From the NCBI GenBank assembly GCA_947561585.1, contig CANNZV010001587.1, forward strand, positions 108,971 through 172,970: 64,000 nt of DNA, given 5' to 3'. Under the pieces are notes generated by a model that saw only the letters and a list, made by a program, of their open reading frames with translations, did not search any database and was not told the DNA's origin. Source of the DNA: Caprella mutica. Lineage: Eukaryota; Arthropoda; Malacostraca; Amphipoda; Caprellidae. Shown here one piece after another: positions 38,451-51,753 of the stretch (position 1 is its first letter; each line of letters opens with the position of its first letter). Made by a program: the position numbers and the translations under genes.

Positions 38451-39744
38451 AATATTAATATAGCGTAATAAATATTAATATAGCGTAAGTAATATTAATA
38501 TAGCGTAATAAATATTAATATAGCGTAAGTAATATTAATATAGCGTAATAAATATTAATATAACGTAATAAATATTGATATAACGTAAGTAATATTAATA
38601 TAGCGTAAGTAATATTAATATAGCGTAATAAATATTAATATAGCGTAAGTAATATTAATATAGCGTAATAAATATTATTATAGCGTAAGTAATATTAATA
38701 TAGCGTAATAAATATTAATATAGCGTAAGTAATATTAATATAGCGTAATAAATATTAATATAGCGTAATAAATATTAATGCAGCGTAATAAATATTAATA
38801 TAACGTAAGTAATATTAATATAGCGTAATAAATATTAATATAGCGTAAGTAATATTAATATAGCGTAATAAATATTAATGTAGCGTAATAAATATTAATA
38901 TAGCGTAATAAATATTAATATAGCGTAAGTAATATTAATATAGCGTAATAAATATTAATATAGCGTAAGTAATATTAATATAGCGTAATAAATATTAATA
39001 TAGCGTAAGTAATATTAATATAGCGTAATAAATATTAATATAGCGTAAGTAATATTAATATAGCGTAATAAATATTAATGTAGCGTAATAAATATTAATA
39101 TAGCGTAATAAATATTAATATAGCGTAAGTAATATTAATATAGCGTAAGTAATATTAATATAGCGTAATAAATATTAATATAGCGTAAGTAATATTAATA
39201 TAGCGTAATAAATATTAATGTAGCGTAATAAATATTAATATAGCGTAATAAATATTAATATAGCGTAAGTAATATTAATATAGCGTAATAAATATTAATA
39301 TAGCGTAAGTAATATTAATATAGCGTAATAAATATTAATGTAGCGTAATAAATATTAATATAGCGTAAGTAATATTAATATAGCGTAATAAATATTAATA
39401 TAGCGTAAGTAATATTAATATAGCGTAATAAATATTAATATAGCGTAAGTAATATTAATATAGCGTAATAAATATTAATATAGCGTAAGTAATATTAATA
39501 TAGCGTAATAAATATTAATGTAGCGTAATAAATATTAATATAGCGTAATAAATATTAATATAACGTAATGAATATTGATATAACGTAAGTAATATTAATA
39601 TAGCGTAATAAATATTAATATAGCGTAATAAATATTAATATAGCGTAATAAATATTAATATAGCGTAAGTAATATTAATATAGCGTAATAAATATTAATA
39701 TAGCGTAAGTAATATTAATATAGCGTAATAAATATTAATATAGC
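38451..39744. repeat. 20-bp AT-rich minisatellite, about 65 copies, mostly alternating dimers
   Basis: Two 20-bp forms, AATATTAATATAGCGTAATA and AATATTAATATAGCGTAAGT, largely alternate, giving a 40-bp dimer. Substitutions such as AATGTAGCG and ATAACG recur at intervals, for example AATGTAGCG near 38880, 39080, 39220, 39340 and 39520, which suggests longer-range duplication. A second LINE fragment interrupts the array at its right end. Confidence 0.97.
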
Positions 39745-40392
39745 TACGGAAAAATCTACCCTGTTCATATTAAAAGAATACAAATTTTAATGAATAAAAT
39801 TTTACGAATTATTTTAAAAGTGAAACACAATGTCAATCATGTTCCTTTAATTTCTAACAGTAAAATGTTCTTCGATCTTAAACTTTTAAAATTTGAGGAC
39901 CTTTGTAATTATTTTTTATTGAAATTTATTAGATGCGCTTTATATGATGATGTTAGTTTGTTAGGTAGGTATTTTATCAAGTTCTTACCACAGCATGACT
40001 ATAATACACGAACTTTTAAATTTATTTTACCTCCAGTTAGACTAGAAGTAGAAAAACGGTCTACTATTTTCCAAGCTATCAAGCTTTTTAATGAATCCCC
40101 CACATTTTTAACATTACAAATTTCTAATTATTCTTTTAAAAAGCTGTACAAAGATTTTATTATGGAAAAATACCATGATGATTTTATGTAGAAATGATAG
40201 TCATTTTTTTAACTAGTCAACTATTTTCTTACTTTGTATATAACCCAAATGTAACTTTTTAACTATTCTTACTATTCCTATTTTATACTTTTATCCCTCA
40301 AGTTTTTAACTTATACGGGATTGCTCATTTTATACCATTTGATTTTATCTGTAATTTGCTTTGTGTTGAGTTTAATAAATAAAAATAAATAA
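39745..40392 (+). mobile_element. Second, 5'-truncated LINE copy
   Basis: The array unit breaks off at TATAGC and LINE sequence begins at TACGGAAAAATCTACC. An open frame from 39745 to 40191 codes for the C-terminal region of the same kind of ORF2 as at 35268-38268: NKILRIILKVKHNVNHVPLI, LLKFEDLCNYFLLKFI and HDYNTR can be aligned with the corresponding parts of the first copy. It differs at many residues, so it is a separate element rather than a duplicate. A 3' UTR with a TAAATAAAAATAAATAAATA tail runs into array units again at about 40393. No frame breaks are seen in the retained part. Confidence 0.85.
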
Positions 40393-40552
40393 ATAAATAT
40401 TAATATAACGTAATAATTATTATTAGCGTAATAAATATTAATATAACGTAATAAATATTAATATAGCGTAATTATATTAATATAGCGTAATAAATATTAA
40501 TATAACGTAATAAATATTAATATAGCGTAATAAATATTAATATAGCGTAATC
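40393..40552. repeat. Right part of the 20-bp array
   Basis: About eight somewhat diverged units of AATATTAATATAACGTAATA or AATATTAATATAGCGTAATA follow the second LINE and mark the right edge of the array. Confidence 0.92.
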
Positions 40553-41922
40553 ATTCTCATCTGGTGATACAAATTAGGAAATGTGACGAAACAATCTATG
40601 AATTACTTCTACAATCTTAAATTTTTACTTCTACTAATTTTTTACTGTATGTGAGACAAGTGGTTTACACGTCAAGAGAGAGTACAAAAATGTCTGAACA
40701 CTCAGTTGTTAGAAATAACCTGTCAACAGCTATAAATTAAAGAGGAATAATGATATTATTTTTCTAACTCCGAAGTGTTCATAATTTAGTGAATTTACAG
40801 TCGGGATTTTATTTCCATAGAGATGGTTGACACATTCACTACACCGTGAATGTTAATAATGTAGGTAATTTTGACAAGAAAGTAAAGTGATGAAGTAAAA
40901 CATAGAGATGAAATTGGCAGTAATTGATAGAGATACTAAATATTGTGATTACTTTTAAGTTCTCAATGATGATGTCGGGAAATAAGAACGAAAGCGATTG
41001 GGTACTCTGAACTTCTCTTTACTTTCGTGTGGATATTTTCTATTTTAATTTTTGAAAATAAAGGGAAAACCGAATGTAACCATTAATAACAACGGGCTTA
41101 ATTTACGTTTGATGGTACCAAATTTGATGCAAAGTTCTCTATAAAGTGTTTTCATTAATATGTATGTGCTATCTATATTCAAATGTTTATATATTTTATA
41201 GTTTTTTCTTATTCTGTTGGATGATTTTTTTTAGTATAAATATGGTTTACATGCAAGTAAAATTTAGAGTTATTTCGCTAAATTGTTGGTGACTGTTGGC
41301 TCATCGAAAATTAATAGGTAGCAGTACATAACGTATGATTTTTGTTCTGGGATAATCACAATTACTGATTTAATATCCTCAATTAAAAGTTATCGGCTAA
41401 TTAACATTAATTATCAAACCATAAAATAAGTCTTTTTATTTAAAATTGCGCATGCTGAATAGTTGAGGCTCAATGTAATTATTATGGCCGTCATTTTAAA
41501 ATAGCCAAATAGTTGACTTGAAAGTATCATTGTTTTAATATATAACTCTATTTGCATTAATTCTCATAACTATGAAATCATAAATGACATAAAAACTTAT
41601 CATAAATTGACTTGTGGACAATTAAAAATGACGTTAATTCCACAATTAGACGTAAAAACTCACCCAATGCTACTGAATGCCATCATATTTTGCTCTCATG
41701 GTAGTATGAAGAAATCATAACAAACTGGTAAATAAATTAAATGAAAGTAAAGGCAAATCATTTGATATAGTTTAATAGGCTAAGAAATATATACTAGTTA
41801 TATCTTTTCCACTTTAAAAAATAACCAATCATTAATATTATCAATGAGGTGGTTGATTCAAAAAGATTTTGGACAAATTGAGACAATTAATGTTATAATT
41901 ATTGATCACATTGGAATATTTT
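40553..41922. other. AT-rich DNA, nothing recognised
   Basis: No coding or repeat structure recognised. Confidence 0.4.
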
Positions 41923-43246
41923 GAAATGATGCTGATGCAGTTCTTTGAGACAGTGAATGATGCTGATACAGTTCTTTGAGACAGTGAATGATGCTGATAC
42001 AGTTCTTTGAGACAGTGAATGATGCTGATACAGTTCTTTGAGACAGTGAATGATGTTGATGCAGTTCTTTGAGACAGTGAATGGTGCTGATGCAGTTCTT
42101 TGAGACAGTGAATGATGCTGATACAGTTCTTTGAGACAGTGAATGATGCTGATACAGTTCTTTGAGACAGTGAATGATGCTGATACAGTTCTTTGAGACA
42201 GTGAATGATGTTGATGCAGTTCTTTGAGACAGTGAATGGTGCTGATGCAGTTCTTTGAGACAGTGAATGGTGCTGATACAGTTCTTTGAGACAGTGAATG
42301 ATGCTGATGCAGTTCTTTGAGACAGTGAATGGTGCTGATGCAGTTCTTTGAGACAGAGAATGATGCTGATGCAGTTCTTTGAGACAGTGAATGATGTTGA
42401 TACAGTTCTTTGAGACAGTGAATGATGCTGATGCAGTTCTTTGAGACAGTGAATGGTGCTGATGCAGTTCTTTGAGACATTGAATGATGTTGTTGCAGTT
42501 CTTTGAGACAGTGAATGGTGCTGATGCAGTTCTTTGAGACAGTGAATGGTGCTGATGCAGTTCTTTGAGACAGTGAATGATGCTGATGCAGTTCTTTGAG
42601 ACAGTGAATGGTGCTGATGCAGTTCTTTGAGACAGTGAATGATGCTGATGCAGTTCTTTGAGACAGAGAATGATGCTGATGCAGTTCTTTGAGACAGAGA
42701 ATGATGATGATGCAGTTCTTTGAGACAGTGAATGATGCTGATGCAGTTCTTTGAGACAGTGAATGATGCTGATGCAGTTCTTTGAGACATTGAATGATGT
42801 TGTTGCAGTTCTTTGAGACAGTGAATGGTGCTGATGCAGTTCTTTGAGACAGTGAATGGTGCTGATGCAGTTCTTTGAGACAGTGAATGATGCTGATGCA
42901 GTTCTTTGAGACAGTGAATGGTGCTGATGCAGTTCTTTGAGACAGAGAATGATGCTGATGCAGTTCTTTGAGACAGAGAATGATGATGATGCAGTTCTTT
43001 GAGACAGTGAATGATGCTGATGCAGTTCTTTGAGACAGTGAATGATGCTGATGCAGTTCTTTGAGACATTGAATGATGTTGTTGCAGTTCTTTGAGACAG
43101 TGAATGGTGCTGATGCAGTTCTTTGAGACAGTGAATGGTGCTGATGCAGTTCTTTGAGACAGTGAATGATGCTGATGCAGTTCTTTGAGACAGTGAATGG
43201 TGCTGATGCAGTTCTTTGAGACAGTGAATGATGCTGATACAGTTTC
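41923..43246. repeat. 31-bp minisatellite, about 43 copies, with higher-order repeats
   Basis: The unit contains AGTTCTTTGAGACAGTGAAT followed by GATGCTGATGC. Variants are GGTGCTG, GCTGATAC, CAGAGAATG, GATGATG and a GACATTGAATGATGTTGTTG form. The last occurs at about 42481, 42791 and 43070, spacings of 310 and 279 bp (10 and 9 units), with the same neighbours each time, so blocks of about 9-10 units were duplicated. The 450-470 codon frames on the minus strand (for example CISIIHCLKELHQHHSLSQR) result from the stop-free unit. Confidence 0.97.
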
Positions 43247-43577
43247 TTCCATGGGTTTCTTCTACTACGAATTGATAAAGCTGCTAAATATATTCTAATA
43301 TATGTGAGCAATAAGAATTAGAAAAATGTTTGAAGACATATAAGTTAGAAGTTTAATTTCTGTATTTTGAATTTGTATATTCTTCTTAATTCACTGTGAG
43401 GAATCAAAACTCTCTACTTAGATAATATTGAATTAGTTTCAAACATGTACTGATGAATTAATAAGTTAACTATGTAACACGTAATCTCAAAACGCAGTCT
43501 GGCCTAACTGAAGTTTCCAAAATTTGAAAATTTCAAGTTTCTGTTATTTCTTTTGTAAGTTCGAATCTTTTCTGTTT
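43247..43577. other. Short AT-rich spacer
   Basis: Nothing recognised between the 31-bp array and the following MITE. Confidence 0.4.
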
Positions 43578-43882
43578 GCTGGGCGCATTTGAAAATAAGT
43601 GAAATAAAATAATAAAATAACATGGTATCAAAGTTAATGAGTTTTAAAATCGTTTTATTTAGTTAGAAAATACAAACTTGTGATATTTAATAATGTATTT
43701 AGAAAATTTTATGTTTCCTGGGCGGATAAGAAAATAAAATAATACTATTATGATAATAACAATTTTCTGTTCCCTTTCACATCCGAATCCAGGTTTCTCT
43801 GAATCCACTTCAGATTCCAATCTTCGTCACAACGCGTATCCATGATACAAATATATTGACATTATTTTCAAATGCGCCCAGC
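43578..43882. mobile_element. About 305-bp MITE with GCTGGGCGCATTTG inverted ends
   Basis: The left end GCTGGGCGCATTTGAAAATA and the reverse complement of the right end GCTGGGCGCATTTGAAAATA are identical over 20 bp. A third, direct partial copy CTGGGCGGATAAGAAAATAA lies inside at about 43718. The interior is AT-rich and non-coding. The right end abuts the Harbinger-like element at 43886. Confidence 0.65.
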
Positions 43883-43885
43883 TAA

Positions 43886-45050
43886 GGCCCATACTATACT
43901 GGCGGTGTCACCGCCGCGGTGCTACTGCCCTGTTTACGCATCTTCAATTAATCACGGTTAAATTAATGGAAAAGCAAAGTTGCAAAGTATACTGGCGGTG
44001 CTACCGCCTTGGCAGTATGCGTTGCTACGGCGCTAGGCGGTGGCACCGCATCTGGACGCGTTACCTCGCCGCAGTAGCACCGCTTGCAAAGTATACTGGG
44101 CAGTTTCACCGCGGCAGTCAAAATATAAGTACAAACTCATACCACTTTAAAGTAGAAGATATCCCAATACAGCTAATATTTAAAAGAATATGTAGCTATA
44201 TCTTTTTTATATATATATAATTCTTAACATAAATTTTTATTTACATAATTTTCTATATACATATATATTTATTTACATAAATTTTTATTTACACAAAATT
44301 TCTATTTAGATACATATTTTTTGGATAGCTACATTTTTTTTACATAACTTTTTAAATTTTATATATTATTTTCTTTTACTATTGATTCCCCATTAATTTT
44401 AAATCAACATTCAATTTCTATTGAAACTCCGTTATTTATAACGGGGAAAATACTCTAGTTTTAAATATCTAGCAACTGTTGGTACGTTAACGTGGTATCA
44501 TTAATTCTTACTACATAACGTTATTGCATTATTTCTGATGTTATTATTAGGTATATTTTAAGATATCTCCTAATGCGAAAATTATATTTTTGTGATGGTA
44601 AATATTCACATTCCTTCATTATTTCAATATAATTACATATAATCTAATATAGATCTATTTCATTTTCGCATAATTTGAATATGTTCATTTATTTTTGTTG
44701 ATTCACAGTTCACGCCAAAAACCAAACATTCCGCTGCTCTAAAAGTTAGCTTTTTATAAAAAGTTAGCTTTTATAAAAGCTTAAAGTTAACTTTTTATAA
44801 AAGCTTTAAGTTAGCTTTTTATAAAAAATAAAAGATAGCCTTTTATATTGCTCTAAAAATGAGCTTGTACAATAATTAAAATAATTGGTAATCTTATTGA
44901 GCTGTGTGCATACGCCGCGTTTTCACTGCCCAGTATACTTTGCAAGCGGTGAGAACGCGGCAGTAACGCCGCGTTCTCACCGCCTAGTATACTTTGGATT
45001 TTAAGAAGCAGTAGCACCGCGGCGGTGGCACCGCCAGTATAGTATGGGCC
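43886..45050. mobile_element. PIF/Harbinger-like MITE, 1165 bp, TAA target duplication
   Basis: The left end GGCCCATACTATACTGGCGG continues as TGTCACCGCCGCGGTGCTAC. The reverse complement of the right end is GGCCCATACTATACTGGCGG followed by TGCCACCGCCGCGGTGCTAC. The inverted repeats are therefore about 45 bp and nearly perfect. TAA directly flanks both ends (43883-43885 and 45051-45053), the 3-bp TWA duplication typical of PIF/Harbinger. GC-rich subterminal repeats of AAGTATACTGG and CACCGC lie inside both ends. The centre holds AT-rich sequence with four repeats of AAAGTTAGCTTTTTATAAA type (44740-44840). No transposase is present. Confidence 0.82.
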
Positions 45051-48000
45051 TAAGAGAAAAGATCCGCAACTTCTAAGCCACAATTTAGCGAGAGGAGCTG
45101 AGTAACTCTCTGTGTACCTATCGATATTGTCTGTGTGATAAAAACAGTGTCATAATTGTAGTTCATGTTGTCACAGTTTAATTGGGGCTTGAAATATTTA
45201 TACCACTTCGTCTATCAGTAATTTACATAATGGTACAAATGTGTACCAACACGTAGTCAAATAGTAAGAGAGAACACACCTTCCTGTTTACAAGAAATCT
45301 TTGAAATCTTCATAATTTATACAGCTCCATGAAGATAATTTGAGTTGCATTTCCAATTTAATGAATTCGAGGCAACCATTTGGAGATTTGCTTTTGAATC
45401 AAGAGTTTCGCTTGTTATAATTAGAATATATTATTATATGAGGAGAAGTCTTACTCTATCCTTCATAAATACTATAAACAATTAGAAGTATTATTATTAG
45501 CTGCTTAGTGTTTTAAGTGCACTCTAGTTATAGTGAATATAAATAAGACATCTATATAAAAGACATAAATAAATACAAATATTTATTTATGTTTTACTCA
45601 CTGATATTATGTTCAATAATTATAGTGCATATATGAATGATGGTATTCAACTCAATTGCACATAATAATCAATAAAATAATCAATCAAAGGATCAATCAA
45701 TCATTAAAATAAGTTCATATTTAGAAATAATCTATTTATCAAATGGTCATCCACAGGAGCAGGTCAGGATAAGATATAATGAGTGTTCCACTCCGAATTT
45801 TATTAAGCCTAATTCCTATGCTATTTTAGGCACAGAAGGATGGAAGAGTTAAGGTAGGAGTCAGTGCTGGCAATTGCCATGTTATTCCTATACGAAACTC
45901 TCACAGCTCTAATAGGAGAGGGGCGAGGCCAACAGTGTCCAATACAACATCTTAATTTATATTCGATGACAACTTGATTACACCGAAGAAACTAATTCAT
46001 GATCAATATTTCATTAGGGCTGCCAGTTGGTGTACTTTAAATTGGCTCCTGGTTGAGACTGCAATTAACGCATTGGGGCCTCGATTTGTTTGTCATGCGG
46101 ATCCTAGTTTCTATAGGCTTTGGAGAAATGGAAAAGATTTTACTGATGATGAAGAATAACGTGGAGAGTAATCTAAAGAATTAACCTGCTAATTTCAGCT
46201 CTGGGATAGTCATTATTATTACTCATCATGTAATAGCAGATCATAACAGTTAAAAGATTAAAGTGCTCGCAATTTTGTATCAACGGATAACAATACTTTG
46301 GAAGTTTGTAAAATAATCGTCCCTGTAAAATAAGAAATGGCGCTAGTTATAGCAGTCATACATCAGGATACGTAAGGTGACCTATAAGCGCTTCATTAAT
46401 TGCCAGTCAATAACATAGTCTGTCCTAGCGCTACCTCTCCTGCTGGACTATCTATCTTAAATTTGACAGCATTATTTCGTGATAAATAAATAAATAAATA
46501 AACAATTATAAAAAGTGAACTGCTGCACGCAATTGAAAATACCATGAATCATATTTCATGCTTCAAAAAATAATTATCATATTTGTTGACCCTCACGTGA
46601 CTATGTATCTAATTTCAAATAATTTTTCACGTTGCATGTTTTGCTTATTGTTGAACATTAGTCAAATGGAAAATATATATTATAGTGCAGCTGTATGAGA
46701 ACTCAACACCTCTCTTATTATTGCTGTAAATGTATTAGGGTAGGCCAAAATAGAACATTTATAAACAGTACCTATGGAACCTATGGAATTGCCCCCAAGC
46801 GACTCAAATTGACAAATAAATCATAAACTGTGATTTATTATCTTTTAGAATAAGAAGATAGCTTAGGAAGAACATGTTTTGGTGACTGCACTTAAAACAT
46901 CAGTCTGGTACGTACGAAAACGGGTACGTCTCCCCCCACCGAAATTATTGTTCGAATTAAGGCGCCGCTAGAGAATAGAGACCGTACTCCTCACTTGGTG
47001 AGGTATGGGGCTCAGCGAAGAACAGAATGAGGAGAATTGTGTACGAGGAATTAGGGAAAAACATTAGTAAGTGTTTAATAAAGCAACATTCCAATACTTT
47101 GATCAATTTGTAACTCAAATTGGTCGATTAAGTGAATTGCAATGAGGTAAAATTGAATCGCATAAAGTACGATTTAATTCGAAATATTGTAATATAAAAT
47201 ATTGTGAAAAATTTGTACAATATGAGATCACTACAAGTCAACAGTCATCATGGAGTTATATTACTTCCCTCACATCAAAATAACAACATGACTAGTTTTA
47301 AGGGAAAATAGTAAAATAGTAACATATTTTACAGAAAAGGATTCGGGGCAACTCAAAAAATATAACGAATTATTTTTTAATTTGGCATGTCATGTTATTT
47401 TATAAAGTGAAAACTAATTTTACCTTTTCCTTAATAAAAAAAATGAATTTTTCATAATTAGGTAGTGGGAAAAATTACTTTGCACAAATTTCAAATGTCT
47501 CGGGGCAAATCAAAAATCTTCAGAATTTTTCTTGGGTATTGCTAATTCCATAAAATATTTGGAATTGTATGAGTTGCGTGCCTCTTAGAACGAATAATTT
47601 TTTTTCTTTTGTAGAGGGTGTCCGTTTTGAGATCGTCCGTTATAAGAGCTTTATAGTTGTACAATAATTATACCTATGACTTAATCATTAAATAATTATT
47701 GTTAAAATTGGATATGGAATTATAATTTACACAAAGTATATAAGAGAAAAGAGTCACGAGTTAGAATTTGAAATTTAAGATAAATTTTTTTTCGCCCCCT
47801 ACAGTGTTCATTTGAATAACAAGGATCTTAATTACTTTGCAGAAGTCTGGTGCACTTCATCAGATTTTCGTTTTTCCAAGTCTGTCCATAGAATGGTGAA
47901 TATACTATCGAGAAAATGAATTGGCTTATGTCATGATAGAATTTTTGAAAAATTCGAGTATTTCCTACTGATCCACCCAGAGAAAATGGACCCATTGAAG

Positions 48001-49119
48001 ATTAAGCGTTTTTGCCTTCTTTTACCCCACTAGAACTATACCTAGGTCTATTATTACTGTTATTCAGGTTCTCTACAACTAATATGTATTATTTATGCTC
48101 TTAATTTTAGCGTATCATGTATATATTTAGCTATAATCTCTTTATTAATATATGTATTTTTTGTAATCGAGCTTTACATGGTATAATCTTCTCTTCAAAT
48201 GAAATTGCCTAACTAATATCATGTCAGTTGATTTTAATACTAAAAATAAAAACGAATGTAGTGAATATGTTCTAACTTATATTCACTGCATCGTTATTAA
48301 AACTAACCATAGATTGACGTTTACAAGATAGAATAATATTTTATAATTTTACCAGATGCGCACATATAATAGAGTAGTAATTTGTAAATATATCAGATGC
48401 AAAGAATAACTAACGTTACAAATATTAGTAAAGTGTAGAGCAAAAGTAAAAGGTAGGGTATGTAAAATTGAAAGTATCAAATCAAAATAATAATTCTGAT
48501 ATATTAGAAGGTTTAATATATCAATAGCGTAGCTTTCATAATTTCCCAATTAGGTGAGTTATCTCTGCTGAAGTGCTAACATTGAACTAGATAACTGTAC
48601 TTTGATGAGCCAATTTATGAAGCATTAGTTGTACACATAAACAATTGGGACACTTTGATCTAATGCCAATTGCAGTCAGTATAGATAATAATCATCTGTG
48701 ATATCAGGTGAACAAAAAATTCCCCTCATTGATATTCAGGTGTGGTAATTACTCCCATTACACTGATAGCAGGTGATCATTTAGTCACAGGTGAATGTTT
48801 AGATACATGTTTCAATCAATTCAAGTTGTTATTTCGAATTAAAGATATCTCTTACCATTATCTAACTAATGGGTATTCCCTTGAAGCTGAGTTATATAAT
48901 CTTAGTACTAGAATTATAATGTCTGATCATATCCTCATTGATAATTGAACTGTTGCAAATTATAAATTAAATCAGAAGAAAAGAGAGTTATTTTAAGGAT
49001 GGAGAAACATTGCTGTTCAATGTTCAGTATTTTCTGCAGTTTTACCTGGCGGTGTTTGTTAATTAATAGCTACAAAAAGCTACCTAATGGACCCAATGAA
49101 GGAAGATACACGATTTGGC
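45051..49119. other. AT-rich DNA, nothing recognised except an AAAT microsatellite
   Basis: About 4 kb without recognisable coding sequence or mobile-element ends. A short (AAAT)n tract lies at 46482-46501. Short frames such as 45974-46159 and 48742-48948 match no family I know. Confidence 0.4.
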
Positions 49120-49410
49120 CATCTCTTTTGCCCCTCTCTTAAGTCTCTCTTTTTTTCATCTCTTATGCCCCTCTCTTATGTCTCTCTCTTTCTCATCTCT
49201 TATGCCCCTCTCTTATGTCTCTCTCTTTCTCATCTCTTATGCCTCTTTCATCTCTTATGTCTCTTTCATCTATTATGCCACTCTCATCTCTTAAGCCTCT
49301 TCCATCTTCTTAAGCCTCTTCCATCTCCTTCCTCTCTCATCACTCCTCTCTCCTCTCTCTCTCATTTCTTCTCCATCTCTCACCTCACCTCCATCTCTCA
49401 TCTCACCCGA
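49120..49410. repeat. Pyrimidine-rich degenerate repeat
   Basis: The plus strand is almost entirely C and T, built from degenerate units of TCTCATCTCTTATGCC type with lengths near 15-30 bp. The 128-codon Leu/Ser/Pro-rich frame across it is an artefact. Confidence 0.8.
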
Positions 49411-49768
49411 AAAAAGAGGAAGTCTCAGCTTCCATTCAGTCAAAACCAAAGAATTACTATATTAATTAACTGAATTTCTTTGAGAGGCCCTCATCAGTAA
49501 TATTCTGCTTCCATTCAAAATTTTCCAATCTTTACAGTGTCTATCAGGCTGAGTTGCGGGCAAATGCCTTTAGCGTCACTCATAAACATTTTTCTCTTTC
49601 GCGCAGCTATTATTGCCGGTAGTTTCATTTCGCGTTGAGCTACAAATGAAAACAGTCTGTTTAACGGCAACACATTCGTTTGCACTTCTTCTAATACACA
49701 ACACACGGACAGTATAAACTACAAATCTTAGCACAAGTTGATATGTAGTAGGGTTCTGATAGGGGTTC

Positions 49769-51192
49769 TAGGTAAATTCCCCCGTGGAAAATTCCACCAC
49801 GGAAAGTTCCACCACGGAAAGTTCCCCCAGGATATTTCCACCGTTGGTAAGTTCCACCACGGAATATTCCACGGCCGGAAAATTCCACCACGGAAGATTC
49901 CACTGCAGAGCAATGTATTTCATTTACAGAAGGTATAAAATTTAACATTATCTGATTTAAAGAAAAATGTTTTTTTTTGTGGTAACCGAACAACATTTCA
50001 TTAGTTAAAAAATTATAAGATTTATGTTATGTTATGTCAAGGCCTAAGAGATAAACTAAGGCGAACATAAGAAATAATAGACAGATCAAACAATCTTTTA
50101 AATGTGAATGAATTAAATTTATAATACAATTTATATTTTAAATAATGTAAAATCAACAATAGAGTTACACTGCTCCAGTGACCAACAATTAAGATTATGT
50201 TTGATTCCCCTTTAAACATATATAATTTATATATGTTGAAACTAAATATTATATATTTATTATTTTGTTTGTAACATAAATTTTATATTATTATGATTAT
50301 TTTGTTTGTATTATTATTATTTTGTTTGTATTATTATTATTTTGTTTGTAACATAAATTTTATTTTATAAAAATCATCTATCACCCAAGTTGGTAAACGT
50401 ACCAATATATTTTCAATTTAAATCAGCGAAGATAAAAGGAGGAATTGAAAAATAAATTTGACATGTACTGTTTAAATGTTTAATTATAGTACCGATATAT
50501 TCTAATATAGAAAGAACTGTTTCAGTAACTGTTTACAAATCTCTATTGAAACTATGTATTACAAAATAATATTTAAAAAAATGTGTTCCAACTAAATTTT
50601 GAACATAGAGTTATATAGTTAAGCAGGTAAATAGCGGTACATTAACTAGCTTCAAACTGAAACCACAGACACACGAATAAAATCCATAATTTCAAAACTC
50701 ACATGAACACGAACAGAGTTTCTTTTGATAAGCAACATCTTAATATAAATTCGGTTCAGCAGGTCTCTGATTTAAATTGACTCTAAAGAAATAGACACTA
50801 AAAACATGCTTGTCATGTTGCTGCTTATTAACCATTTCAATAATTAAACCTAACAAAATTTATTTTTGTATCAAATATTAAAATCTGAACTTTAGTGTTT
50901 CTGTTGATAGATACAAGAAAGTATATTTAGCAGTTTTGCCACAGGTTGGTATATTCTGTCACGATTAACCTATATGATGGATTATTAATTGTTCTATATC
51001 TAATTAAAGGGAAAATTTGTTCATTTATAATTACCAATTACCTAGACTTAAAATAAACTGTTTATTTATACTGTTTATTTGTATATTTTTTTCAAAATGG
51101 TGGAATCTTCTGCGGTGGAATTTTCCACATCTAGCATTTAACGCCGGTGGAATCTTCCGCGGTGGAACTTTCCGCCGTGGAATTTACCCGCC
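49769..51192. mobile_element. Element with inverted tandem 15-bp subrepeats (element E3)
   Basis: The left end (about 49769-49910) holds about eight units of CCACCACGGAAAGTT type: GGTAAATTCCCCCGTGGAAA, then ATTCCACCACGGAAAG, and so on. The reverse complement of the right end (51100-51192) reads GGGTAAATTCCACGGCGGAA, then AGTTCCACCGCGGAAGATTC. The outer edges (GGTAAATTCC) and the subrepeats agree between ends. The 1.2-kb interior is AT-rich and non-coding and includes a 20-bp tandem repeat (50258-50363). I infer a non-autonomous foldback or MITE-type element. Confidence 0.62.
50258..50363. repeat. About 20-bp tandem repeat, 3-4 copies
   Basis: ATTATTTTGTTTGTATTATT-type units occur about four times, the outermost with GTAACATAAA in place of GTATTATTA. 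This is simple expansion inside the element at 49769-51192. Confidence 0.8.
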
Positions 51193-51753
51193 ACGTCTGA
51201 TAAGTGATATAGTTTGAAATGAAAAGCTTATAGTGAACAGTACCATCGGTAGGTAATATATTGCACCCAATGTATATCTACTTATTCATTATTAAAACAC
51301 AAGAAGGAATATGATTTACTTAACCTATTTAGAATTCTTTCTTAATTGAGATATATGTTTTGATTTTATATTACAAAAATAGTAATTTATCAGAAAACCT
51401 GCCATGATATTTACCATAAATTTATTTACTTATTCTGACTTAAATAGAAATAAATTTAGCATTTATTTGGGATTTTAAATTTTATCTTCAATTCGATTGT
51501 TAGTTCACACTGCCATAGAGATAAATAAAAAACAGAAAATAGAAATTATCCATAATTCTAATGGAATTTTTAATTATTTATTATAGGATATTAACGTCTG
51601 CTTCGGAACCAATAGCCATATCGCTGATTCCAAACCATTTTAAATACAACGGACTTGAAGAAGTCGCCAGAAAAGAGATTGGCTATATGAAAAATAAAAA
51701 GCTCCCAATCTCACACTGACCAACGAGTCGCACTGCGCATCAGCATAGAATAG
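51193..51753. other. AT-rich spacer between two inverted-subrepeat elements
   Basis: No gene or repeat recognised. Confidence 0.4.

Noticed and set aside
41899..43311. Two minus-strand frames of 448-470 codons with HQHHSLSQRTASA-type repeats
   Set aside because: Artefact of the 31-bp unit, open in more than one frame.
43966..44220. 84-codon Arg/Trp/Cys-rich frame
   Set aside because: It lies on the GC-rich subterminal repeats of the Harbinger-like MITE and has no family features.
49691..49996. Trp/Gly/Phe-rich frames on both strands
   Set aside because: They are translations of the 15-bp inverted subrepeats; 15 is a multiple of 3, so the frames stay open.
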